From the NCBI RefSeq assembly GCF_000805335.1, contig NZ_KN708638.1, forward strand, positions 6,364,622 through 6,424,051: a stretch of DNA of 59,430 nucleotides, in the 5' to 3' direction. The notes under the pieces were generated by a model. That model saw nothing but the letters and a program-made list of their open reading frames with translations. It was not told the DNA's origin and searched no databases. Positions 34,169 through 43,847 of the stretch are shown here, piece after piece. Position 1 is the stretch's first letter. The number at the start of each line of letters is the position of its first letter. Origin of the DNA: Streptomyces sp. CT34 (GTDB taxonomy: Bacteria; Actinomycetota; Actinomycetes; Streptomycetales; Streptomycetaceae). Position numbers and translations under genes: made by a program.

Positions 34169-34789
34169 TCAAGAGGCGTTCTTCAGAAGGCCGGACAGCA
34201 TGTAGCTGACGACCTGGGAGGCTTCACGGCCGGCCTGTTCGTAGTCGTCTGCGAGCGCCAGTGATGTCGCCGCCTCGCACAGCGTCCCGAAGATCACTGT
34301 GCCGGCCATGTTGACCGAGACGTCCTGGAGTTCGCCACGGGCCTTCAGCTGCTCCAGAATCCCCAGCACCAAAGGGAGCGCCAGCTCGTCATCGATCTCG
34401 CGGCAACGCTGGACGCCGAGCACGCCTGCGGACTGCCGCAGCAGCGACCTCTTCCGCGCGTCGGCGACATAGCCGCCCAGGAAGCTCTGTACGGCGGTCG
34501 CGGCAACCAGCCACGGCGATTGCTCCTTCTCGTCGCCTTCCGCCGCCGCGAGTTGTTCCCGGACGTGCGCGAGAACCTCTTCCTGACTGGCCCGGAACAC
34601 CTCGTCGAAGACGGCCCGCTTGTCGGAGAAGTGGTGATACACGGCGCCCTTGCTGACGCGTGCCGCAGTGGCGATGTCGTCGATGGACGTGACATCGAAA
34701 CCCTTCTCCGCGAAGAGCTCCGCGGCCTCTTCGAGCAACGCGGCACGCGTCAGCGCGGCGTACTCGGCACGCCGTGACTTGACTCCCAT
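34169..34789 (-). CDS. TetR-family transcriptional regulator
   Basis: A 206-residue TetR protein. Residues about 15-60 form the DNA-binding domain: LLEEAAELFAEKGFDVTSID, IATAARVSKGAVYHHFSDKR (helix-turn-helix). The C-terminal ligand domain resembles AcrR-type efflux regulators. ATG 34789 has GGAGG four bases upstream. It is divergent from the MMPL transporter at 34902, separated by 112 bp with two palindromes, and most likely represses both. Confidence 0.92.
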   Translation of the reverse strand: MGVKSRRAEYAALTRAALLEEAAELFAEKGFDVTSIDDIATAARVSKGAVYHHFSDKRAVFDEVFRASQEEVLAHVREQLAAAEGDEKEQSPWLVAATAVQSFLGGYVADARKRSLLRQSAGVLGVQRCREIDDELALPLVLGILEQLKARGELQDVSVNMAGTVIFGTLCEAATSLALADDYEQAGREASQVVSYMLSGLLKNAS

Positions 34790-34822
34790 ATGACCTCCAA
34801 GAATACTGACCGACCGCGAGTC

Positions 34823-34857
34823 ACCGACTTCGAGTCGGTCAAAGACTTAACGTCTTT
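34823..34857 (+). promoter_or_regulatory. Two adjacent palindromes in the tetR-MMPL intergenic region
   Basis: ACCGACT-TCG-AGTCGGT (34823-34839) is a perfect 7-3-7 inverted repeat; AAAGAC-TTAAC-GTCTTT (34841-34857) a perfect 6-5-6 one. An overlapping GACCGAC / GTCGGTC pair spans 34808-34840. They are the probable TetR operators and lie over the divergent promoters. Confidence 0.65.
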
Positions 34858-34901
34858 CATTATCCAGCGTTCCAGCCAACTCCTCCACCGTAAGGCTGCA
34901 C

Positions 34902-37265
34902 ATGACTCCGCAGACCTCCTCCCCACCGCCCCCAGGCGGCCTCGCAGCCCGAACCTCCCGCATGATCGGGAAGGGGCGCTGGCCCCTGCTGGCGCTGTGG
35001 CTGATAGCCCTGGCGATCGGTGGGCTCGGCGCCTCGTCGATCGCCAACTCGCTGAGCGGCGGCGGTTGGTACGTCTCCGGCTCCGCCTCGGCCAAGGCCG
35101 CGCACCAGCTCGACCACGGCTTCAAGGGGCGGGGCAAGACCACCGTCACCCTCGTCATCCATGACAAGCTCCACACCACCGACAGCTCGCAGTTCGCGGA
35201 GCGGGCCCGTGACGTCGCCCGATACGTCGGGGCGGATGAGGCCCTGAAGGTCACGGATGCCCATGGATGGACCACGCTCAACTCCCAGAACCGGTCCCCG
35301 TACGCCGGCGACGACCATCGCACGGCCATCGACTCGCTGGCCCTCGACCTCGACGACGGCACCGCGCGCCGCGAACTCCCCAAGATCCAGAAGGAGCTGA
35401 CGGGACAATTCGAGGGCAAGGGGCTTGAGGTCTCCCTCGTCAGCCCTTCCTCGTTCTGGGGTGAGGTCAACACCCTCAGCCAAGAGGGCCTGACCAAGGC
35501 AGAGCTGATCACGATGCCTTTGATCATCGTGATCCTGCTGCTGCTCTTCCGGAGCGTCGCCGCGGCTCTGGTATCGCTCGCGGTCGGGGTTTCCGCGATC
35601 GTCTTCACGCTGGGCCTGCTGGCACCGATCTCCCAGCACTACGAACTGTCGGTGTTCGTGGAGAACGCGGCCACCATGCTGGGGCTGGGCGTCGGAGTGG
35701 ACTACTCGCTCTTCATGATCACCAGATTCAAGGAGCAGCTCGCCAAGGGGCAGAGCGTCGAATCCGCCGTCGCCGCCACCCTGCGCACTTCCGGGCACAC
35801 CGTCATCGCCTCCGGCGTAACCATCGTCCTGGCGATGTGCACCCTGTTCCTCATCGACCTCAACGTCATCTTCTCCCTGGCGCTCGGCGCCACCGTGGTC
35901 GTCGCCTTCTCCGTGCTGACCGCGGTCCTCTTCCTGCCGGTTCTGCTGCACATCCTCGGAGACCGGATCAACGCCGGCCGCATACGCCTCCCCCGACGCC
36001 GACCGCGCACGGATACGGCAGGAGGTGAGGAGTCCAGCCGCTGGTACCGCATAGCCATGAAGGTCATGGCTCGACCGGTACTCTTCCTCGCCGCGACCAG
36101 CACCGCTCTCCTGGCACTGGCCGCGCCGGCCGCGCAGCTGCGCACCTTCTCCCCGGACGCCCGGATTCTCCCGGGTACCTCGCAAGTCCGGGTCGGCTAC
36201 GACCACGTACAGGACGCTTTCGGAGTCGGCACCACCTCGCCCATCCAGGCAGTCGTCACATCGAAGAAGCCCCTCGACACGCCGACCCAGGCAGACACGC
36301 TGACCAAGTTCAACGACCGCCTGGAGAAGCTCCCCCACGTCGATCGGATCGACTCGGCTCTGCCCGCGCTGAAGACGGTCTCCCCCAAAGCGCCCTTCGC
36401 GGCTCTCGACGACACCGTCATGGACCGGCTGCCCGACGACGCCCGCAGCACGATCCGCCACTATGTCGCTGCCGACAACCGGACCGTCGTCTTCGAAATC
36501 ATCCCGGACACCAAGGCATCCAGCGACGCCGCACGGAACCTGCTGACGCGCGTCCAGGACGAGGCAAACAAGCTCCCGGCCTCTCTCGATGCCGTGATCG
36601 GCGGCGAGACCGCCGAGGGAATCGACTCCAACCGCGTCATCGAGGATGGTCTGCCGCAGGTCATCCTGGCCATGCTGGCCGCGGTGTACGTCGTACTGCT
36701 GCTGACCTTCCGGTCACTGCTGCTGCCGCTCAAGGCCATCGCCATGAACCTGCTGTCGATCGCCGCGACCTACGGCGTCCTCGTGCTCGTCTTCCAGCGC
36801 GGCATGGGAACCGGGCTCCTCAACTTCGAGCGGACGAACTATCTGCAGAACTTCGTCCCCGTGCTGTTGTTGGCGCTACTGTTCAGCCTCAGCACCGACT
36901 ACGAAGTCTTCCTCCTCGACCGAGTTCGCGAAGAGTACAAGGCAACCGGAGACAACACGGTATCCGTGGCCCGCGGCCTCACCCGCACCGCGCCCCTCAT
37001 CTCAGGCGCCGCACTGCTGATGGTCGCCGTCTTCGGGGCCTTCGGCTTCGCCGGCATCGTCCCCATCCAGCAACTCGGATTCGGCATGGCGGTCGCCATC
37101 CTCCTCGATGCCACCCTCGTGCGACTCCTGCTCGTACCGGCGTCCATGCGCCTCATGGGCCGCTGGAACTGGTGGCTCCCGGGTCGACGCAACGCCACCC
37201 GACCGCAGGAGCCGACGGCCTCAGGCACGAGCACGCACCCCGAACGAGAAACCATCACTCAGTGA
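34902..37265 (+). CDS. MMPL-family (RND) transporter
   Basis: A 787-residue membrane protein with two repeats, each of a large extracytoplasmic loop and five or six helices. TMLGLGVGVDYSLFMITRFK (repeat 1) and LFSLSTDYEVFLLDRVREE (repeat 2) contain the conserved GxDYxxF and TDYxxFL Asp-Tyr pairs used for proton relay. Helix 1 is RWPLLALWLIALAIGGLGA. Length matches Streptomyces MMPL exporters of lipids or antibiotics. Controlled by the divergent TetR; followed by two small membrane-protein genes. Confidence 0.93.
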   Translation: MTPQTSSPPPPGGLAARTSRMIGKGRWPLLALWLIALAIGGLGASSIANSLSGGGWYVSGSASAKAAHQLDHGFKGRGKTTVTLVIHDKLHTTDSSQFAERARDVARYVGADEALKVTDAHGWTTLNSQNRSPYAGDDHRTAIDSLALDLDDGTARRELPKIQKELTGQFEGKGLEVSLVSPSSFWGEVNTLSQEGLTKAELITMPLIIVILLLLFRSVAAALVSLAVGVSAIVFTLGLLAPISQHYELSVFVENAATMLGLGVGVDYSLFMITRFKEQLAKGQSVESAVAATLRTSGHTVIASGVTIVLAMCTLFLIDLNVIFSLALGATVVVAFSVLTAVLFLPVLLHILGDRINAGRIRLPRRRPRTDTAGGEESSRWYRIAMKVMARPVLFLAATSTALLALAAPAAQLRTFSPDARILPGTSQVRVGYDHVQDAFGVGTTSPIQAVVTSKKPLDTPTQADTLTKFNDRLEKLPHVDRIDSALPALKTVSPKAPFAALDDTVMDRLPDDARSTIRHYVAADNRTVVFEIIPDTKASSDAARNLLTRVQDEANKLPASLDAVIGGETAEGIDSNRVIEDGLPQVILAMLAAVYVVLLLTFRSLLLPLKAIAMNLLSIAATYGVLVLVFQRGMGTGLLNFERTNYLQNFVPVLLLALLFSLSTDYEVFLLDRVREEYKATGDNTVSVARGLTRTAPLISGAALLMVAVFGAFGFAGIVPIQQLGFGMAVAILLDATLVRLLLVPASMRLMGRWNWWLPGRRNATRPQEPTASGTSTHPERETITQ

Positions 37266-37275
37266 GAGGCACGGC

Positions 37276-37440
37276 ATGGTGTTGATCGTCTTCGCACTGC
37301 TTCTCCTGGGGACCTTCCTAGGGCCCGTCGCCCATCTCCCGCTCCCCGTCAGCGTGGTTGCCGGCTCCCTTATCGCCGCCTGGCTGCTCACCTTCCTGGT
37401 GCGTGAGCGCCTCTCCGGACGCTGCGAAGGAGATACGTGA
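37276..37440 (+). CDS. 54-residue membrane protein in the MMPL operon
   Basis: ATG 37276, ten bases after the MMPL stop. MVLIVFALLLLGTFLGPVAH and VSVVAGSLIAAWLLTFLV form two helices; the end is RERLSGRCEGDT. Resembles small accessory membrane proteins that follow transporters in Streptomyces. Function unknown. Confidence 0.55.
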   Translation: MVLIVFALLLLGTFLGPVAHLPLPVSVVAGSLIAAWLLTFLVRERLSGRCEGDT

Positions 37441-37441
37441 C

Positions 37442-37732
37442 GTGCAATCGACTGCTCCGGAAATGACCAAATCGGCCAGCACAGCCGGGAAGCAGGCAAG
37501 TACCCAGGACGCCGACGGCATGGCCGTAGCGTCCTTCATACTCGGACTTCCGGGCCTACTGGTAGCAAACATCTTCCTTGGCCCCACCGCCATCGTGTTA
37601 GCCGCCATTGCCCTACGCCGTGGCACGTCACGGCGAGGACGCGCCTGGTTCGGCATGGCACTCGGCCTGATCGACCTAGCCGTTTTGGCGATCCTGATCA
37701 CCGCCGACGGAACTCTCTCCTGGAGCCCATGA
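37442..37732 (+). CDS. DUF4190-like two-helix membrane protein
   Basis: A 96-residue protein from GTG 37442, two bases after the preceding stop and with AAGGAGA upstream. After a Ser/Thr-rich head come MAVASFILGLPGLLVANIFL and AIVLAAIALRRGTSRRGRAW, then a last helix FGMALGLIDLAVLAILI; the order helix-ALRRG-helix is characteristic of DUF4190. Likely co-transcribed with the MMPL gene. Confidence 0.65.
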   Translation: MQSTAPEMTKSASTAGKQASTQDADGMAVASFILGLPGLLVANIFLGPTAIVLAAIALRRGTSRRGRAWFGMALGLIDLAVLAILITADGTLSWSP

Positions 37733-37737
37733 AGGCT

Positions 37738-37799
37738 GTCAGGCAGAACGGACAAGCAGTGGGGGCCGCCCCAAGTGGGCGGTCTCCCAACAGCCTGAC
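37738..37799. terminator. Bidirectional hairpin between convergent genes
   Basis: Inner stem CCGCCC (37766-37771) / GGGCGG (37777-37782) and outer arms GTCAGGC (37738-37744) / GCCTGAC (37793-37799) sit between the convergent stops at 37732 and 37842. Confidence 0.55.
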
Positions 37800-37841
37800 G
37801 GAGGACGAGGTGACAGCGGCCACGAGAGCTGGGACAGGCGG

Positions 37842-38843
37842 TCAACCGAGTGGCGGCACAAGCAACCGCGTACCTTCGTCGGTCGCGCTGGTCTTGGTGA
37901 TGAGACTCAGGCCGAGTGGCGTACAGGTGTGCCAGACCGCTTGGCCTTCACGTTGGCTGACGACCAGACGGGCCTGCCGCAGTGCCTTGGTGTGTTCGGA
38001 GACAGAGGACTTGCTGATGCCCAGTTCCCGCGCCACGTCGGTGGTGGTGCGCTGCCGGGTGAGCAGAGCCAGGATCGAGGCGCGGGTGCAACCCAGGAGG
38101 GTGGATACCGGATCTGTCGCCGATGGTTCCTCCAGCAGCGGCAGCGGAGTCACCGCCGGGTAGACCAACAGGGCGGGACCGTGCGGATAGACGCCGACCA
38201 ATGGCCGGCCGGTCCAGAACGCCGATGGCAGCAGGGTGAGGCCGCGCCCTGCCAGTTGGATCTCGCGGTCCTCGGGAGAGTCGATTTCCAGAACGACGCC
38301 ACGCCAACGGATTCCCTGGGAGAGACCGGCCACCATCGCGCGGATTCCGTGCCGGGCAAGGATCTGGCCGCGCCATGCCTGCTCCGCGTCGAAGCCGGCG
38401 GTGATCCGGTCCCAGGCGGGGGCGAGGAGACCGGTGTACCCGGCGCGCACGGCGACTTGAAGGACCTGCCAAGCATCGTGGTCCTGCTGGGCGAGATGGG
38501 TTGTCCACGAGGTCTGCGGACGGCTGGCGGTGCACACTCGTTGCAGGTCAGCCCGTACGAAGGCGGCAGGACTCGACCGGACCTGGTCGAGGCCGTCGCC
38601 GAGCCCCCGGCTGAGGGGGTCAAGGAACAACGGACCTCGGCCTGTTGCAGGTACGAGTTCCAGCAGAGGGCGCGCGGCAGGGGGGAAGGTCCGCAGCGTG
38701 CGCCGCCGCCATCGCGTGAAGACCGGGCCGATGTCCTCTCGTTGCAGCATGGCAGTGGCGAGGACCAGTTCCATGAGCGGTGCCGGCGTCGGCACCAAAG
38801 TGACCTGCAGAAGGTCATCCAGCGTGAAGTGCACGCGAAGCAT
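37842..38843 (-). CDS. ArsR-like winged-helix regulator with large N-terminal domain
   Basis: A 333-residue protein from ATG 38843 (GGGAGAG upstream); the frame is open further up but non-coding. The N-terminal 240 residues (MLRVHFTLDDLLQVTLVPTP, a sensor-like region) precede the winged helix LLGCTRASILALLTRQRTTT, DVARELGISKSSVSEHTKAL, RQARLVVSQREGQAVWH. This architecture is a frequent Streptomyces regulator family often next to transporter genes. Ligand unknown. Confidence 0.8.
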   Translation of the reverse strand: MLRVHFTLDDLLQVTLVPTPAPLMELVLATAMLQREDIGPVFTRWRRRTLRTFPPAARPLLELVPATGRGPLFLDPLSRGLGDGLDQVRSSPAAFVRADLQRVCTASRPQTSWTTHLAQQDHDAWQVLQVAVRAGYTGLLAPAWDRITAGFDAEQAWRGQILARHGIRAMVAGLSQGIRWRGVVLEIDSPEDREIQLAGRGLTLLPSAFWTGRPLVGVYPHGPALLVYPAVTPLPLLEEPSATDPVSTLLGCTRASILALLTRQRTTTDVARELGISKSSVSEHTKALRQARLVVSQREGQAVWHTCTPLGLSLITKTSATDEGTRLLVPPLG

Positions 38844-39127
38844 TGGCCTCTCCCGTGGCAGCCGGTCCCAGACCACGCCGGAGCTGCACTGTTCGGACAG
38901 GGCCGAACCCTTTGCGGCGCCTTGGGCCGGGCACTGACCATATGGGCTGTAGCGAGCATGCCGAGTCTCGGCCATCCGACGCGGGACAAGGAAGGCGTAG
39001 ACCAGACACGTCGGTGCCTGGAGCGACCTGGGGGTGGCGGGCCCCGTCACGTGGGCACGCACGTACCACACCGCTGCTCAAGCCCAGCGCAAGCACGAGC
39101 CACAGAGCAAGCACAGATGGAGGGGAT

Positions 39128-39487
39128 ATGAAGAAGGCGAAGCGCGCCGCCATGACACTGGCGTTGGCAGGCATGGTTCTGGGGGGCGTCGTCACCGTGG
39201 CCGGTCCCGCCCAGGCCTCCGGCAGATCCGGACCGTGCCACACCTGGCACGATGGCCACACGGCGGGCGGTTGGTGCGACGGAAGAGGGCCAGATTACGC
39301 CTACCAGACCCAAGCTGAGTGCCTGTCGAACGGCAGCCCGGGCCAGCTCTACATGGAGTTCGGGCCTACCCGTTGGTTCGGTGACCGGCGTCAGTCCTAC
39401 GCCTACTGCGCTCCTGGCAGGTTGTACGCGGCATGGCTCTACGAGTACTACAAAGGGAAGCTCTTCCACTACGTCCGTATCGACTAG
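39128..39487 (+). CDS. Small secreted protein
   Basis: A 119-residue protein, ATG 39128 with GGAGGGG upstream. Signal peptide MKKAKRAAMTLALAGMVLGG then VVTVAGPAQA, cleaved after AQA. The mature part has four Cys (CHTWHDG, WCDGRG, ECLS, YCAPG), probably two disulfides, and many aromatic residues. Similar small Cys-paired secreted proteins are frequent in Streptomyces; function unknown. Confidence 0.75.
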   Translation: MKKAKRAAMTLALAGMVLGGVVTVAGPAQASGRSGPCHTWHDGHTAGGWCDGRGPDYAYQTQAECLSNGSPGQLYMEFGPTRWFGDRRQSYAYCAPGRLYAAWLYEYYKGKLFHYVRID

Positions 39488-39564
39488 GTCGTGTCTCGCG
39501 TCGTGATCAATCTGCGGGATTCGCTCTTGCGGCGGGGCCTGGACCCGTAGATCTTCTTGCGCGA

Positions 39565-39852
39565 GGCAAAGGTCAACTGACCGACGAGGAAGGGGAGTTC
39601 ATTGGGTCGTACTTGCCGGTCGGCGAGTACGACCCTGCCCCGAGCGGCTGCGGCAGCAGTTCGAGGGCGTGATCTGGCGGTTCAAGACCGGCGGGCGGTG
39701 GCGGGAGATGCCGCAGGAGTTCGGCCCCTGGTCGACCGTCCACAACCGTTTCCGGGCAGTGGCGTGACGCCGGCGTCTTCGAGGCCCTGCTGGAGGGCCC
39801 GATCGCGGAAGCCGCGAAGCGGGGTGGGGCGGACTTGTCCCTGGTCAGCATG
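39565..39852 (+). mobile_element. IS5-family (DUF4096) transposase, N-terminal fragment with two frameshifts
   Basis: Pieces GQLTDEEGEFIGSYLPVGEY, ERLRQQFEGVIWRFKTGGRW and QWRDAGVFEALLEGPIAEAA appear in three frames in order, followed by RGGADLSLVS. This is the helical N-terminal domain of IS5-group transposases; the DDE catalytic domain is missing. Confidence 0.75.
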
Positions 39853-39890
39853 CCCGGCCTCGTCGACCCCTCGGCGAGGCCGGGATCTTT
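39853..39890 (+). terminator. 10-bp stem hairpin followed by ATCTTT
   Basis: CCCGGCCTCG (39853-39862) pairs with CGAGGCCGGG (39874-39883) and is followed by a short T-rich stretch. It is located directly upstream of the short-chain-dehydrogenase remnant and would stop read-through from the left. Confidence 0.55.
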
Positions 39891-39917
39891 CCGCCTCGTT
39901 TCGTGAGGAGTCACGTC

Positions 39918-40230
39918 ATGGGTTCAGCACGCCCCCGAGCACTGGTGACGGGAGTCTCCCGAAGCATTGGCGCCGCCCTCTCACGCGGCCTCGCGCCCAC
40001 ACACGACCTGCTACTCGGTGGTCGCGATACCCGTGCACTTGACGCACTTGCTCACCAGTTGCCGGGCCGCGTGTTGCCCTGGGACTGACCTGGCCGGCCC
40101 GCAGGGACTCGTACAAGCGGCATCCGGGATCGATCGACTGGACGTTCCGGTGCACAACTCGGCCACCGCACAGCCGGGCCCCTCGCCGTCACCGGCGCCC
40201 TCGAACGCGGCGGACGCCTTCCTGCCGAGG
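39918..40230 (+). pseudogene. Short-chain dehydrogenase, N-terminal fragment, frameshifted
   Basis: ATG 39918 has GAGGAG upstream. ARPRALVTGVSRSIGAALSR is the NAD(P) motif TGxxxSIG. After RVLPWD a stop is met, but the +1 frame continues GLVQAASGIDRLDVPVHNSA, corresponding to the LDVLVHNAG strand. The Ser-Tyr-Lys catalytic region is missing. Confidence 0.65.
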
Positions 40231-40828
40231 GCGGCACCGGACCGGTGGATTGCTGCGAAACGCCGGGCAGACCTGACCATGAAGATCACGTTCTACGGCT
40301 GGCGCATTGCGTGAGGAGTTCCCATTGCATGTCTTGCTCGAACATATACGAAGGCTGTGTTTCGACTTTCGAGCTCGCAGGGGCGGTGTGGATCCCGCGC
40401 CGGGGGCAAGGCGCTGCTGCCTTCAGAGGAACACGCAACCAACCACTACGTTGCCTTAAGTATGTGGTTTCTTGGATGAGCGGAGCGACCATTGAAAGAT
40501 AAGGCGAACCAGCGCAACCCCGCCTCCGGGGCCAAGGAGTACTGTAACGCCCTGTCCCAGCCCTTTACTGCTTACCTATGCGGCAGCTGACAGGGCCACG
40601 CTGAGGGCAAGGTGTCCTGCTGTCAGCCACGTTTCGAGGGGTTTCTTTCGTGTAATAAACAAAGCAGCAGTGAACCAAAAGACGAGAATCCCTACATAGA
40701 GGAAGGGGACGAATATCATTGCGCATCGTGCTCTTCTTGATTCTGGAACAGGGGATGCTTCCCGCCATCAGAGAAGCACCCCCGTTTTTCCGGGTTCGAA
40801 CGTCAAGCCTCAGCGGCTCACTGTACCG
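40231..40828. other. Low-GC non-coding stretch with terminator-like hairpin
   Basis: About 600 bp, visibly AT-richer than its neighbours, with no convincing gene. At 40751-40789 an imperfect stem (GGGGATGCTTC / GAAGCACCCCC) is followed by CGTTTTTC, a plausible plus-strand intrinsic terminator. Confidence 0.4.
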
Positions 40829-41545
40829 CTAACTGCTGTACTCCGGATCAGGTTTGGTGCTGGGCCAGGAACAGAAGTGACCGCTGGGGTTGGCTCCTGG
40901 GCCGTCTGCTGCGTCCAGTCCCCAGGGGCTTCCGCTCTGCCACGACATCGGCTTGCAGTGTCCGTACGGCATGCCGTTGCCCCACGGGTCAATGACTGTG
41001 CTAAATGACTTGAAGTTGCCCTTGACGATGGGGCTGGCGCTCTTCGTGAAGTTTCCCTTGAGGTCAATGGCCTTGTTGTCGAGGTAGAGATATTGGCTGG
41101 GCATGTGGCTGGAACGAAGGATTGGTCTTCGTCGTACGGGCGAACCTTACCGTCGGCGCAGACCTGGAAGCTCAGTTCCTGCCAGATGGGGGGCGCGGTG
41201 TTGTACAGCGATCCGATCTTGCCCGGATTGAAGAAACCGTGGACGATCTCTGCCGCCACATTAACGACCTTGTGGTTCACCTTTGGATCTCCCTGGGCTG
41301 CCTTTTCCCAGGCGATCGCGGAATCAGTTGCCGCCCTGTTCGCCAAAAGGGGACGGTAACCGATCGAGCCGCCGGAAGTGTACAGAGCCCTGACGCAGGT
41401 TCCATTTTCGATCACGCTGGGCTTGAGGCCCATTGCGGCGTAGGAGCGGCCGGGTAGGACACCCGTGGTGTTGGTGTTGGTGGTGGTATTCCGGCCGTCG
41501 TGTTGGTTGAGATCCTTCGCTGTGTAGTTCAGGTTCGGCGCGCAA
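40829..41545 (-). pseudogene. Unrecognised secreted-type protein, two frameshifts
   Basis: The minus strand gives LACAPNLNYTAKDLNQHDGR, then GLKPSVIENGTCVRALYTSG, WEKAAQGDPKVNHKVVNVAA and FQVCADGKVRPYDEDQSF in one frame, continued in another by MPSQYLYLDNKAIDLKGNF and HFCSWPSTKPDPEYSS. Codon bias is weaker than in neighbours. It follows the exoprotein fragment at 41529-42560 and may be its altered continuation or a separate gene. Family unknown. Confidence 0.4.
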
Positions 41546-42560
41546 GCCAGGGGGTGAGGACGGGGTTCACGGCGAGGCGGCCGTGCGAGGAGAGGTCGGT
41601 GTCGGTGGGCGCCTCGACCTTGGCGACACCGCTCCCTTCCACCTTGACGTCCTTGGGGTGGCCGGTGAGGAAGGCGCGGCCCTGTGCGCCCGGCACCAGG
41701 TCGAGGTCACCGAGGCGTCCGGTGGCGACCGTGCGCGGCTCGCCGTTACCGCCGTACACCTTCGCCTGCGCCGTCTTCGTACCCTTACGGTCCACGAAGC
41801 CGGCCCGGCCACCCGCCATGGGGCGGATATCGAAGGGGACGCTGTCGCCCTTGGCGAGTCGGCGCATCTTCCCGTTGCCGTTGACGTGGACGAGATCGCG
41901 GCCCGGACCGGCGACGACGCCGTCCTTCACCGGGGCCGCCGACGACACCTGCCCGCGCAGCTCACCGGTCTTCGTGACCGTCTTGCCGGCCGTGTCCACC
42001 GTGATCACCTGCGTCTTCACCTTCGACGCGTCGTTCATGTCGCGGTACCGGGTGAAGGCGGCGGTGTGCGTGGTGCTGTTACAGGTGGGATCGAAGTAGG
42101 CGAGAGTGGCGGTGAACGGCAACTTCGTCACCTCACCTGTCGGGACGTTGACGACCGCCGTGAACGCGCCGCTTTGCATCAGGTCGGGCTTGTTCGTGAA
42201 CGCGCGGGGCGCGTACACGGCGGCGACGTGGTCGCGGTCCATGACGCACTGGTTGCCGGTCCACGAATCGGCCGGCATGCCCGGCTCCGAGAGCGCCGCG
42301 GCCGTCTTCCAGTCGTACGCCTTGGCTTCATCGGCGACGAGGATCCTGAAAGCCTTCGCATCGGCCGCGCCGGTCACGGCCCGGTCCTCGCTCTTCTTCC
42401 AGTCCTTGCCGAGGTTGGTGTCCGGGCTTGCCACCCGGCTTGAGCGGGGATCCTCGGACGACTTCGGTTCGCTTTGTCCGGCGACCGCGGCTGCGTCACG
42501 GGCTGCGTCGGTCCAGGGCGAGACGGAGGACTCGCGGGATCTGATGGATTCAGCGGTGTG
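41529..42560 (-). pseudogene. N-terminal region of a giant Streptomyces exoprotein (fragment)
   Basis: Reads ADAKAFRILVADEAKAYDWK, TAAALSEPGMPADSWTGNQC, VYAPRAFTNKPDLMQSGAFT, AVVNVPTGEVTKLPFTATLA and DLSSHGRLAVNPVLTP. I recognise this beta-propeller-like region as the amino-terminal part of the same very large secreted family whose transglycosylase segment is found at 12690-13500. There is no proper start or signal peptide in the sequence before 42560 and the frame ends at 41529, so it is a detached piece. Confidence 0.5.
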
Positions 42561-42788
42561 GGCGCTGTGGGGACTGTTCCTGGATCCGGCGGTGCCGCCG
42601 CCGCGCAGGGGGAATGACGGCTGTCTCAGTGGTCGGCGGTAGGTGGGGGTGAGGGAGTTTGTGGCGAGCCCGCGGGCACCCGCACGGCGCCTGGGCCGGC
42701 CACCGACTACCGCCAACTCGCCACCGAAACAACGCCGAAGCGGCCCCAGGGCGTGGTGTGCTTTCCCGAGGCCGCTCAGCGTGAGGTG

Positions 42789-43847
42789 TTATCGCTCCGT
42801 GCCGACACGGCGGCGCGTCAGTACGACGAGGCCCGCTCCGGCGCTCAGGGCGATGGCGGTGCCGCCCGCGGCCCAGGGCAGCGCGCCGTTGGTACCGGTG
42901 TCGGCCAGGGCGCCCTCGGTCGACTTGGACTGGTCGGTCATGGCCCGGTCGGTGGAACCGACGGCGGGACGCGCCCCCTCGCCGTCCTGCTTCTGGTCCT
43001 GCTTCTGGTCCTCGGCGGTCGGCTTGTTGTCCTGGCCCTTCCCTTGCTCTCCGCCCTTGTCACCCTTGTCGCCCTTGCCGCTGTCCTCGCTCTTGTCGTC
43101 CTTGGAGCCCTTGTCGTGCTTTGCGTTCCGGGCGTCCTTGGCGCGGGCGGTGAACTGGCCCTCGTCGATGAACTTCTGGACGTCTTCGGGGCTTCCTTCG
43201 AGCGCGGCGACGCCGGCCTTGCGTACCTCGGGACCACCCGCGGTGATGATCTGCCCGACCAGCACCCTGTTGTCGACGATCTTCAGGGCGTGCCGATCGG
43301 TGTCCAGGAACTTCTGCCGGTCGGCAGCCGTGCCGTTCATCGCCTTCTGGGCGCCCTTTTGAAGGCCGGGGCCGGTCTTCTTGTCGCCGATGATCCGCAG
43401 GATCTCGAAGCGGTTGTCCTCATCTCGGGCCGTGTACTGGGCCTTTTCGAGGAAGTGGACAAGGGCTTCGTGGGACCCGTCCCGCAGTGCATCGGTGGCG
43501 GCCTTGCGCACCGCCTTGCCGCCTATGCTCAGGATCTGGATGACGCGCAGCCGGTCGTCCGCCGTCTGGGCCCGGTTCCGGCCGGTCTCAAGGAACGCGC
43601 GCATCTCGGCGGGGGTGCCCTTGAGCGCCTTCTCCGCGGCTTCGCGCAGGATCCGGCCGGACTTCTTGTCGGCGTGGATGCGCTCGATCTCGGCTCGGTC
43701 CCGCTCGGCTTGCGAAGCACTGTCCTGTGATGAGACGGCAGCGTCGGCCGACCCGGTGCCACTGGTGGCGAAAGCAGGGGTGGAAAGCAGGACGGCCGGG
43801 GCCATAGCGGCGGCTACAACGGCAGCGGAAACACGTGCCAGTTTCAC
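42789..43847 (-). CDS. ALF-repeat surface protein with LAXTG sorting signal
   Basis: A 352-residue protein from GTG 43847. A signal peptide (LARVSAAVVAAAMAPAVLLS, then TPAFATS) is followed by four ALF repeats of about 43 residues, e.g. AEKALKGTPAEMRAFLETGR and ATDALRDGSHEALVHFLEKA. A long Lys/Asp/Gly-rich linker leads to LADTG, a hydrophobic helix and RRRVGTER, i.e. a class E sortase signal. It should be covalently attached to the wall. ALF repeats occur in Streptomyces surface and toxin-like proteins. Confidence 0.88.
   Translation of the reverse strand: MKLARVSAAVVAAAMAPAVLLSTPAFATSGTGSADAAVSSQDSASQAERDRAEIERIHADKKSGRILREAAEKALKGTPAEMRAFLETGRNRAQTADDRLRVIQILSIGGKAVRKAATDALRDGSHEALVHFLEKAQYTARDEDNRFEILRIIGDKKTGPGLQKGAQKAMNGTAADRQKFLDTDRHALKIVDNRVLVGQIITAGGPEVRKAGVAALEGSPEDVQKFIDEGQFTARAKDARNAKHDKGSKDDKSEDSGKGDKGDKGGEQGKGQDNKPTAEDQKQDQKQDGEGARPAVGSTDRAMTDQSKSTEGALADTGTNGALPWAAGGTAIALSAGAGLVVLTRRRVGTER

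Noticed and set aside
34860..36461. Long minus-strand frame opposite the MMPL gene
   Set aside because: Shadow of the transporter gene; no recognisable domain.
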